From: Salinicola corii
GTDB lineage: Bacteria > Pseudomonadota > Gammaproteobacteria > Pseudomonadales > Halomonadaceae
Assembly: GCF_008298015.1 (NCBI RefSeq)
Contig: NZ_VTPX01000001.1
Span: forward strand, 62,001-126,000
Reading direction: 5' to 3'
Length of the DNA: 64,000 bases
Positions 9,289 to 17,800 of this stretch are shown here, piece by piece. The stretch's first letter is position 1. Each line of letters starts with the position of its first letter. The notes beneath the pieces are model-generated. The model ran no database searches. It was not told the DNA's origin and saw nothing but the letters and a program-made list of their open reading frames with translations. Position numbers and translations under genes: made by a program.

Positions 9289-9713
9289 GAGTGGCCTCCG
9301 CTCTTGCGGCTGGTGAATCCAATCCAGATGGCGACGAACGCGAGCACTGCGACGACGATCGACAGGGTCAGGCCCGTCGGCATCGTCGCCCAGGCATCCC
9401 GGGCGTGAACCAGCGCATTGACGAAGCCGAGTCCCCAGGTCGCCAGCAACAGCACGAAATACAGCACGGACAGGCCGCGGCTACCGGCCGGGCGGAAAAT
9501 TCCGATCAGTGCGCAGATCAGCGCAAGGCCGCAGAACACCAGGCCGCCGGCGATCAGCCAGGAGGCGAAGTGGCTCCACTGGACATTGTAACTCGTGGAG
9601 TAGGCGTAATCGCTCAAGGCGGCGCCCAGAAACAGCGGGAAGGCGCCGGCAAGCAGCATCCCGTGAAGCGGATTGGGCCCGGTCCGGACCGGTCGTTCGG
9701 CAGTGGCAAGCAT
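9285..9713 (-). CDS. DUF2231-type four-helix membrane protein
   Basis: 142 residues with about four membrane segments (near residues 20-38, 50-72, 80-102 and 112-133) and an early NPLHGMLLAGAFPLF motif typical of DUF2231. Function is not known. It sits immediately upstream of, and overlaps by 4 bp, an exported sorbosone-type dehydrogenase. This suggests a membrane partner, perhaps in electron transfer to the quinone pool. A conserved His lies in the first helix, but no clear haem pair is visible. Confidence 0.75.
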   Translation of the reverse strand: MLATAERPVRTGPNPLHGMLLAGAFPLFLGAALSDYAYSTSYNVQWSHFASWLIAGGLVFCGLALICALIGIFRPAGSRGLSVLYFVLLLATWGLGFVNALVHARDAWATMPTGLTLSIVVAVLAFVAIWIGFTSRKSGGHS

Positions 9714-9992
9714 GGCAAGCTCCTTTTGCAGGTGAGGCCAGGACGTCGTGCGTCAGCCAGGTCTTCATCGGCGGGACCGCCACCTCGCCGGTAACACGGC
9801 CCTGGCGCGGAGGCTTCGTCCCCGTGGCTGGAGTCTAGTCGACATGAAGGCGCTTCACCCAAACCACGAGGCGATTCGGGTTTCGTTCATGGGCAGGGCC
9901 TGTCGTATCGCTTCGTGTCGCCATCCCTCGCCGTGCGTGGTCGGCGCGAGCCGGATCGGCACGCGCTCCGATCTCGAGCCGACCCCACCTCT

Positions 9993-11000
9993 TCACGCCG
10001 GCTCGAGCGTCACGATCTTGCCGCCTGCCTGATGGAATCGATCGAAATAGTGCCGTGAATCCAGTACCTGATACGGGAAGTAGAGTCCGGGCGGGGTGGA
10101 GGGCCCACCGTCGAGTCCCAGGAGTCTTTCGAGCAACAGCGCCACGCCAAGCCCCGTCAACGGCATCTGGCCCTCGGGGTGAATCACCGCGTGGCGCGTG
10201 TGTAGCGTCTGGCCTGCATGATCCGCTCCAGCGAGTTCCACCAGAATCTCGGTGGACATCGGCTCGCCGCGACGGCGGCTGGAACTGACGCCGATGGCGA
10301 GGTTGAACTCGACGTTCGCCGCGGCCGTAGCGGTTGCCAGGGCGACGACATCGTGGGGCGAGAGCGCGGAGGCTTCCATCTCGACGCCATCGGCTGCGCG
10401 AAAGGTGGTCTTGAGGTCATCCCCGGTTCGCCAGATCCAGGCGCCGTTTCGACGGACCTGGACGGCGGGAATGGCCTGCGTCTGGCGCTCGAGATCGTCG
10501 AAGGAAGCCGGCCCTCCAGCGTCCTGCTCATCCAGCACCGCGCCGAGGCGAATCGTGTCGATACGGCTGAACGACTTGGCGAACGCCAGCGTGGGGATCG
10601 TGGTGGCACCCACCAGCCACTCCGTGCCCAGCACCACCGGGGCGGCATCCGGCTCGTGCATATACGCCGCGATTTCCGGGCCGATCTCATACAGGGCGGG
10701 GGAGATGCTGATATAGGGAACCTTGCGAGCCAGGGCAAAGGTGAGCGCGGCGGTACTCGTGTCCGTGAAATAGATCGCCACCGCGCTGATCGGCCGCTTG
10801 CCAAGGCCCAGGTCGGCTGCGGCGAGGTCGACCGTCACCGCTTCGGCATGGCCGATCTCCCGGGCCGTACGCTGCGCCTTGTCGAGATCGCGGCCGCCGA
10901 TCAGTAGCGGTACGTCGGGATAAGCGTGGCGCACATGTTTCGCCGTCTGGCGACCGACGATGCCGGCACCGCCAATGAGTAGAATGGGATCGGGTGTCAT
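9993..11000 (-). CDS. Saccharopine-dehydrogenase-like NAD(P)-binding oxidoreductase
   Basis: 335 residues from ATG 11000 (AGGAGA ribosome site 8 bp upstream); the ATG at 11036 would lie inside the operator. The Rossmann start ILLIGGAGIVGRQTAKHV has the GxxGxxG fingerprint, followed by LLIGGRDLDKA. The C-terminal part resembles the saccharopine dehydrogenase/trans-acting enoyl reductase group. The reaction is unassigned. It is divergent from a TetR repressor with two matched palindromes in the 94-bp gap, so it is almost certainly that repressor's target. Confidence 0.75.
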   Translation of the reverse strand: MTPDPILLIGGAGIVGRQTAKHVRHAYPDVPLLIGGRDLDKAQRTAREIGHAEAVTVDLAAADLGLGKRPISAVAIYFTDTSTAALTFALARKVPYISISPALYEIGPEIAAYMHEPDAAPVVLGTEWLVGATTIPTLAFAKSFSRIDTIRLGAVLDEQDAGGPASFDDLERQTQAIPAVQVRRNGAWIWRTGDDLKTTFRAADGVEMEASALSPHDVVALATATAAANVEFNLAIGVSSSRRRGEPMSTEILVELAGADHAGQTLHTRHAVIHPEGQMPLTGLGVALLLERLLGLDGGPSTPPGLYFPYQVLDSRHYFDRFHQAGGKIVTLEPA

Positions 11001-11024
11001 TGAGACGTCTCCTGGGAATGTGAT

Positions 11025-11076
11025 AAAACCTACCAATGGTAGGTTTTGATAACGTTAAGCTACTTTTAGTAGGTTA
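11025..11076. promoter_or_regulatory. Two tandem TetR operators in a divergent promoter
   Basis: Site 1 (11025-11047) is a perfect 10-bp inverted repeat, AAAACCTACC-AAT-GGTAGGTTTT. Site 2 (11056-11076) is TAAGCTACT-TTT-AGTAGGTTA with one mismatch. Both have the same 3-bp spacer and CTAC/GTAG core and lie 30 bp apart, on the same DNA face. They separate the oxidoreductase start (11000) and the TetR start (11095). Confidence 0.8.
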
Positions 11077-11094
11077 TCAACGAGGAGCGATCGA

Positions 11095-11748
11095 TTGGCA
11101 CGCGAGAAAGAGAAGGGAAACCCCCGGGAAGAGACGGGAAAGCCGGTGTCTCGCCGGCTTTCCCGTGCCCAGCGGCGGCAGCAACTGCTGGATACGGCGT
11201 TGGCGATCATTCGTGATGAGGGTGCCGATCGGTTGACGCTGGGACACCTGGCGGCTCGGGCCGGGATCTCGAAACCGGTCGCCTACGACCATTTCGGGAC
11301 GCGTTCGAAGCTACTCATCGAACTCTACAAGTCGATCGACCAGGCTCAGGCAGCGGCGCTCCAGGCCGCACTGACCAGTGGCGAGCGCAGTATCGAGGAG
11401 ACCATCGAGGTTCTCGCCTCGGCCTACATTCACTGTTATGCCGACACCAGTGGAGAGTGGCACGCGATCGGCGCGGCGCTGGCGGGAAGCGAGGAGAAAG
11501 ATGCGGTCTACCAGGAGCTGCTCGATGGTTATGTTCAGCTATTCGCTGCCGTGCTGAAACCGTACGTGGATCTGCAGCAGGCCGAGTTGGAGCGGCGCTG
11601 CATCGGCCTGATCGGTGCCGGTGAAGCCTTGTCAGCCGCGATGGCACGTGGCAATTGCGGTGAGGCCGAAGCCGCGGATACTTTCGCAACGCTGATTCTG
11701 GGTGGGTTGCGCACCCCCTTTTCATGCCAATCCGGCGGGGAGACGTGA
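11095..11748 (+). CDS. TetR/AcrR family transcriptional regulator (TTG start)
   Basis: 217 residues, beginning at TTG 11095 with GAGGAG 7 bp before it. A basic N-terminal tail (about 25 residues rich in K/R/E) precedes the HTH at about residues 35-80 (LTLGHLAARAGISKPVAYDHF). The remainder is the helical effector domain. It is divergent from the saccharopine-dehydrogenase-like gene across the twin operators, and directly followed (no gap) by a SnoaL-like gene, so it should regulate both and itself. The ligand is unknown. Confidence 0.88.
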   Translation: MAREKEKGNPREETGKPVSRRLSRAQRRQQLLDTALAIIRDEGADRLTLGHLAARAGISKPVAYDHFGTRSKLLIELYKSIDQAQAAALQAALTSGERSIEETIEVLASAYIHCYADTSGEWHAIGAALAGSEEKDAVYQELLDGYVQLFAAVLKPYVDLQQAELERRCIGLIGAGEALSAAMARGNCGEAEAADTFATLILGGLRTPFSCQSGGET

Positions 11749-12135
11749 ATGGATCTCAAGCCGCGCTATGAAGCCTACATCACGTGTCTGAACGCCCGCG
11801 ATCTCGAGGGTCTCGACGAGTTCGTCAGCGATGCCGTCATCCACAACGGTTCGACGATCGGCATCAGCGGGTATCGCGAAATGCTGGCCGGCAACTATCG
11901 CGACATACCCGACCTGCACTTTGTCGTCGAACGGCTGGTATCCGACGCTTCGATCGTTGGCAGCAGGCTGCGTTTCGACTGTCATCCGCAAGCCGAATTC
12001 CTGGGGCTGCGGGTCGACGGACGGCGGGTCGTGTTTCACGAGAACGTCTTCTATCGATTCGCCGAGGGGAAGATCCAGGAGGTGTGGTCGGTCATCGACA
12101 AGGCCGCGATAGAAAGGCAGTTATTCGGCTTGTAG
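11749..12135 (+). CDS. SnoaL/NTF2-like polyketide-cyclase-family protein
   Basis: 128 residues with the cystatin-like cone fold pattern of SnoaL/ester-cyclase proteins: an N-terminal helix pair (YEAYITCLNARDLEGLDEFV), a core strand with HNG, DLHFVVERLV, and the C-terminal FYRFAEGKIQEVWSVID. It starts at the base after the TetR stop, indicating co-transcription and coupling. It could act on a small cyclic or hydrophobic compound together with the divergent oxidoreductase; no reaction can be assigned. Confidence 0.75.
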   Translation: MDLKPRYEAYITCLNARDLEGLDEFVSDAVIHNGSTIGISGYREMLAGNYRDIPDLHFVVERLVSDASIVGSRLRFDCHPQAEFLGLRVDGRRVVFHENVFYRFAEGKIQEVWSVIDKAAIERQLFGL

Positions 12136-12269
12136 CGCGCCTCTGCCAGCACCAGAGCCGCGGTGGAATCTCTTGGCGATCCCGCACGCGGGATTGACTC
12201 ACGTGATGGACGCGGATCATGGAAGGCGGGATGATCCGGCCAACGACTCAGGAAAGCGGTGGCTCAGGG

Positions 12270-13976
12270 ATGAAACGCATGGGCGCATGGTGGCGGCGGT
12301 GGTTGTTGGCGGCATCGATGTTGCTGGTCTCCAGCCTGTGCCTGGCACAGACGCAGGAGGAGGGCGGCGAGCGGGAGTGGTACCCCATCGATTCGCTGAA
12401 CAGTGGCCTGGGCAAGGCCCCGGGTTCCGTCAATCTCAGAACGCCCCGGGAGTCGATGCGCACCTTCCGGGACCTGACCGACCGGGGCGATTTCGAGGCG
12501 GCGGCCCATATCCTCAATCTGGCCGATCTATCCCCGGCGGAACAGCGTGAGCGAGGCGCCGAGCTGGCACGACAGCTCGCCGCCATATTCCAGCGTGGCA
12601 AGTCGATCCGTATTTCCAATCTCTCCGGGCGTCAGGATGCCGCCATCGAGGATCCCACGGGCGAGAGTCCCCATGCCGGGGAGCCACGTCGCGACATCGA
12701 GCTGGCCTCGCTCGAGGCCGATGGCGACACCTACGACATCCGGCTGGGTCGCTATCAACGGGATGACGAGGAACCGGTCTGGCTGATCATGCCGGAGAGC
12801 GTGGCGGCGATCCCCGCGCTCTATCGGGAGTACGGCCCTACGGCGTTCGAGCGACACATTCCCGAAAGCCTCAAGGGCTCCTTCGGGTTGCTCAGGATCT
12901 GGGAGTGGATCGCGATCCCGCTGGTACTGCTGGCGGTCGCCCTGGTCGGCAAAGGGGTCTACCGGTTGATCGAGGTGATGACGCGCTGGTTGCCCTCCGG
13001 GGCGCCGAGCATCTTCGCCAAGCAGATTCGTGGCCCGGTGGCGCTCATCGTGATGTCGTTGCTGACCCAGGCGCTGCTCGATTACGTCGTCTCCTTCTCG
13101 GCGGTCGCGACGACCACCCTGCGCGTGGTGCTGATCGCCATCCTGGCCTGGGGGACCGGGGCCGTCGGGCTGCGGCTCGTCGACACCATGATGCTGAAGA
13201 TGACGCGTCGCCTCGCGGGGCAGATCGACGATTCCAAACCCCAGGACGACCGCAAGCTGCTGACGACGCTCTACGCGGTGCGGCGCATCATCATCCTCGT
13301 TCTGGTGACGGCGGTGTCGATCTATGTGCTGGGGCAGGTTCAGCTCTTCGAAACCCTGGGACTGTCGATTCTGGCTTCTGCCAGCGTGCTGGCGGTGCTG
13401 GTGGGCGTGGCGGGGCAGGCCGTACTCGGCAACATCCTGTCGTCGTTTCAGCTGTCGCTGGCCAAGCCGATACGGGTCGGTGACCTGGTGATGTTCGAAG
13501 GCCAGTGGGCCTATGTCGAGGGGATCTTCTATACGCATATCCGGCTGCGACTCTGGAACGAGCGGCGCCTGATCGTGCCGGTCACCTACTTCGCGTCCAA
13601 GGCTTTCGAAAACCTCTCATCCAAGAGCACGAAGGAGTACCGCAGCCTTGCACTGACGCTGCACCTCAGCGCCGATATCCCGATCCTGCGCGAGAAGTTC
13701 CTCGAGTTCGCCAAGGCGGAGGAGAACGTCATCGAGCACCACAAGCTGCTGTGCTGCGTGACCGACCAGATCGGCCCGGCGCAGACCGTGACCTGCTATC
13801 TGATGACGATCGACCCGCTATCGGGGTGGGCCGCCGAGGTGAGCGTCCGGGAGAAACTGCTGGCGTTCATCCGTGACGAGCATCCCGAGTGGTGGCCCAG
13901 GGATGTGGTCGTGATCAGCCATCGCGATATCGCCCGCGGACACGCCTCGGGCGATGAGGGGAACGATGCCCAATAG
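12270..13976 (+). CDS. MscS-family mechanosensitive ion channel with exported N-terminal domain
   Basis: 568 residues from ATG 12270. A signal-like segment (residues 1-25, ending near CLAQ) precedes a periplasmic domain of about 170 residues. About five membrane helices follow (near residues 210-235, 255-275, 285-305, 335-355 and 365-390). The last is the pore-type helix, with ILASASVLAVLVGVAGQAVLGN and then ILSSFQLSLAKPIRVGDLV, the hallmark linking TM3 to the MscS beta domain. It would release solutes on hypo-osmotic shock, a natural job in a salt-tolerant bacterium. No operon partner is evident. Confidence 0.88.
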   Translation: MKRMGAWWRRWLLAASMLLVSSLCLAQTQEEGGEREWYPIDSLNSGLGKAPGSVNLRTPRESMRTFRDLTDRGDFEAAAHILNLADLSPAEQRERGAELARQLAAIFQRGKSIRISNLSGRQDAAIEDPTGESPHAGEPRRDIELASLEADGDTYDIRLGRYQRDDEEPVWLIMPESVAAIPALYREYGPTAFERHIPESLKGSFGLLRIWEWIAIPLVLLAVALVGKGVYRLIEVMTRWLPSGAPSIFAKQIRGPVALIVMSLLTQALLDYVVSFSAVATTTLRVVLIAILAWGTGAVGLRLVDTMMLKMTRRLAGQIDDSKPQDDRKLLTTLYAVRRIIILVLVTAVSIYVLGQVQLFETLGLSILASASVLAVLVGVAGQAVLGNILSSFQLSLAKPIRVGDLVMFEGQWAYVEGIFYTHIRLRLWNERRLIVPVTYFASKAFENLSSKSTKEYRSLALTLHLSADIPILREKFLEFAKAEENVIEHHKLLCCVTDQIGPAQTVTCYLMTIDPLSGWAAEVSVREKLLAFIRDEHPEWWPRDVVVISHRDIARGHASGDEGNDAQ

Positions 13977-14022
13977 CGGAGGCTCGTCGCCTCGGCGTCC
14001 GGCCTCCTGCCAGGTTCCGCCG

Positions 14023-14484
14023 TTACCGGCACGCCTCCTCGCCATCGGTCCATAGCCAGTAGCCAGCGCCGAACAGTACGCCGACGATCAGGCCGGGCCC
14101 TGTGGCGGCACCCGCCAGCACGGCCAGGTTCCAGCCACCTGCGCCCATGGCCGCTGTCTCCACGCCATAGTGAGCGCAATCCTCGTTCACGCCAGCGTAC
14201 TCGTGCAGTGAGTACTTGATGCCTTGTTTGAAGCCGATGACTGCCAGCGCCGACAGGTACGGATCGCCGATAGGTGACAACAGCGGGTTTGCTTCCTCGT
14301 AGCCGTGATCCAGGGCGTAGGCAGTGGTGGCGGCATCCAATGCCGAGCCGAGGCCCGGGCCTCGGGTGTTCGCGCAGCCGGTAAGTGCCACGGCGGCCAG
14401 CGCGGTGGCCGTGAACAGGATCGAGCGGGTGAGTATCGAGCGTTTGATGGTGAAAATCCTCTGATATCGGCCGCTGAGCGGCAT
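14023..14484 (-). CDS. Putative lipoprotein of unknown function
   Basis: 153 residues. A long basic N-terminus (residues 1-20) and a hydrophobic segment end in a lipobox, VALTGC, with Cys37. The mature part has two more hydrophobic stretches (about 115-140: GGWNLAVLAGAATGPGLIVGVLFGAGYW), so it may be anchored twice. The ribosome site at ATG 14484 is poor and the true start could lie further in. No family recognised. It is convergent with the MscS gene. Confidence 0.6.
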   Translation of the reverse strand: MPLSGRYQRIFTIKRSILTRSILFTATALAAVALTGCANTRGPGLGSALDAATTAYALDHGYEEANPLLSPIGDPYLSALAVIGFKQGIKYSLHEYAGVNEDCAHYGVETAAMGAGGWNLAVLAGAATGPGLIVGVLFGAGYWLWTDGEEACR

Positions 14485-14825
14485 GACGGTATGGGGAATG
14501 CCGTCTCCATGGTCGATACGAGGAAGCGCTCACGCTCATCGAATAGATCTGGACGGCCGGATATCCAGTCATTGCTGGATCCGGCCCTCTCTATCGGCGT
14601 GGCAAAAATGAACTTTAATTAAGAAATTGCGTTTTGGTCTATATGTTTATAGGTGTCTGGCGAGGCTGACATTTTTTGGACTATTTTTGTGCCGCAAGGT
14701 CAGGCGCCGCAAGCTCAGGAGAGAGGAGGCGATCACGGCCGGAGCAGAGAGGGGCAGTTGCGGTCGAGGCCGATGTTTCCCATCCGCCGGTCGATTTCGG
14801 CGAATGGGAAACGGGTAGGCAAGAC
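14485..14825. other. 341-bp intergenic region
   Basis: No gene is supported. It contains an imperfect hairpin (14555-14586, arms of about 11 bp with a 2-base bulge) without a T-tract, and a short AT-rich patch (about 14605-14690) that could carry the promoter of the lipoprotein on the minus strand. The rest looks featureless. Confidence 0.4.
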
Positions 14826-17800
14826 TCAATCGACGTTCAGAAACGCCTTCAGGTCATCCAGATCGTTGTAGTCGTCGCTGCCGCCCTGTAGTTCATCGAT
14901 CCTGGCCGCGAGCCGCTTGTCCAGGACGCCATCCGGGTGGGTGATATCGTGAAGTTCGGTCAGGTAGTCCACGAAATCGTCGAACTCATCCTCGATCTTG
15001 CTATTGGCGTTGGGCGTCAGGACGTACCACTCTCCCGAGCGTTTGAAATAGATCTCGCCGTCCGGTCTCAGTCTGATGGAGGCAATGTCGACGGTATCGA
15101 TGTCCTTCTTGAATTCACTGAAATGGCCCGGACTTCCCTTGTCACCGAATATCTTGACCGTTCCCGGGTTCTCGTCCCAGGCCGCAGGGGCGTCGGCGTC
15201 GAGATACTGCCTGATGGCGTCGGTATCGTTGTATCTATCGGTCTTGCCGAAGACATCGTTCATTTCATCGACGCGATCCTGGTCCAGTTCTCCATCGGGA
15301 CTGGCGATGTCGTGAAGGTCCGTCAGATAACGGATGATTTTTTCCCGTGTGCTTCGATCGGAGTCATCTCCTTCCGAGGTATTGATGATCTGTTTTACAC
15401 CGTCCTTGACGAAGATGACGCGCCCATCATCCTTCAGTTCGATCGAGCCGATGTCGACACGGTCGATGTCTTCCTTGAAGTCGCCATAGGTTCCTGGAAT
15501 GCCGCCGTCACCGAAGACCGGTAGTCCGCTGGGATCGGTGCCGAGATCGAGTTCGTCGCGCAGGTCGTCGAGGTCGTTATAGTCGTCCGAACCTCCTACC
15601 AACTCGTCTATCTCGTCCGCCAGTTCCTGATCCAGCTCGCCATCCGGATGGACCATGGTGTAGAGATTCTTCAGGTAATCGAAGATATCGTTGGCGTCAC
15701 TTTTCGACAAGCTTCCGCGGTTCTCGGTATCGATTTGCCAACGAACGCCATCCTTGATGAAGCTGATCTTGCTGCTGTCGGTCGAATCGAGTTCGATGGA
15801 GTCGATCTCGACGCGATCGATATCCTCCTGGAAATCCTCGAACGTACCCGCCTTGTGTTCGCCATCCTTGCCCAGAAGAAATGGCTGAGAATCGTCGAGT
15901 GCCCGTTTCAGGTCGTCGATGTCATTGTAGCGGTCTGACTCGTCGTGAAGCCGAGTGATTCGATCGATGACTTTCTGATCTCGCTTCCCGTCGGGGTGAG
16001 TGATTTCATGAAGATCGGTGAGGTATTCGATGATCTCCTTGCGGTCGCTCTCGTCGGCTTTTTCGCCGATCAGCGGATCGATGACCTGCTTGACCCCATC
16101 CTTGACGAAGATGACGCGACCATCGTCGGCCAGCTCGATCGAGCCCACGTCGACGCGATCGACGTCTGTCTTGAAGTCACCGGCCGTACCGGGGTCTCCG
16201 TCGTCGCCGAAGCGAGGCAGGCCCGAAGGATCCGGTGTGCCCTCGCCGATACCAGCGTCATGATCGTCGTCCCAGTCATCGAACCAGTCGTCGGAAATAT
16301 TGCCGTGCTCTTCGACGTATTCGGTGAAATCCTCGTACTGCTCCGGCCTGGCTTCCCACATGGGCTTGTCTTCGGGATAGAGGTCGTCGTAACGACTGGA
16401 GCCGTGGTAGTAGTTGTATTCGTAGCGGGCGTGGAGCACGTAGTTGAGCTTGTCGCCCCAGTCATCCTCGGTGACGCCGAGCCCGCCCCAGGTACGGAAG
16501 TCGTCCCGCACTTCCTCTTTTTTCTGATCCTGCTTCTGCTTGGCGATGACGCCGGTGACGATGGCGGCGATGGCGCCGAAGCCGACGCCGGCGATCCCCA
16601 GCGCGCCCGAGGCCACGCCCAGCGCCGAGGCGGTGGCCGGCCCCGCGATCATGCTGGCCAGTTGGGTGCCTGCCATGCCGGCGATGCCCACGCCACCGAG
16701 TAACTGCATCGAGGCGGCGGCGTACTCGCTGGGCAGGGCATCGGGGTTGTCGCGCAACCGGTCGATCGACATGGCGCCCAGGGCGATATCCAGGATACCG
16801 CCGGCGCCGTCGGCGATGCCGCCGACCGTCCCCATCACCGAACCCACGATCCTGAGCTTGCTGGGGGTATCCATCTCGCTCGGATCGAGCCCCATGTTAC
16901 TGAGCCGGTCACCCGCCATGCCCATCACGCTGGCGCGGCTGTCGGCATCCAGATCATCGAGATTGTCGGCCAGGCTCTGGCCATTGTTGCTGCCCGCGCT
17001 GGAGATACGCTCGTTGGGATCGTTTAGCGCCTCTTCCAGGCCGACGTCGGCATCGTCGGGGAGGGGAACGAAGCGGGCGCCATCACCTTCACCGCTGGCG
17101 ATCTCGTCGAAGAAGCGCTCGACGTCGTCGGCCCAGCCCGGTGCGAGGTCCGGCGTATCCAGTTGCGGCGGGGTTGCGGAGATCGCCTGGCGCTGGCTCT
17201 CGAGGGATTCCAGTTCGACGACGTCGGCTTCCGGTACCGAGACACTCTCCGTCGAGTTTGGGAAATGTTTGACGAACGCTTCCCGAATTTGATCGTTGTT
17301 CTCGAGACCCAGCCGTGTCGCCATGCCGGGCTTGTTGAGAGTGTCCTGGAACAGCTCATACGTCTTGGCGCCGGCCAGCGCCATGGCGGGGGAGGTGGCC
17401 ACGGTGATCAGCAGCAGCCGCGCCGCCGCCAGGCGATCCTCCGTGGTCTCCCCCATGTTCTTGTTCAGGGTGTAGATCGCGGCGGTGGCGGTAAGGATGC
17501 CACCCATGCCGGGCAGCACGCCGTTCTTCATGCTGGCCTGAAGCAGCGCGGCGGCTCCGTTTCTCACCCCGGTGGGCAGGTCGGCGTTGTTCTGGCCGAT
17601 GACCTGGGAGATCCGCGACGAGACATCCTTGATGTCGAACTTGCCATTCTCCTTGAACGACCCGAGAACGGCGTTGGAGGCGATCTTGACCGCCGCCTTG
17701 TAGCTGTCCAGCCCGCGCTTGACGTCGTCGGGCAGGTCGCCCTCGCCGTTCTTGAGGTAGTTCTGGACGGTCCGGTCGGAAAAGGTAATGCCGAAGATGG

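Noticed and set aside
14555-14586. Hairpin as terminator of the lipoprotein or HrpK-like gene
   Set aside because: The arms have a bulge, there is no T-tract, and the position is upstream of the lipoprotein start, not past either stop.
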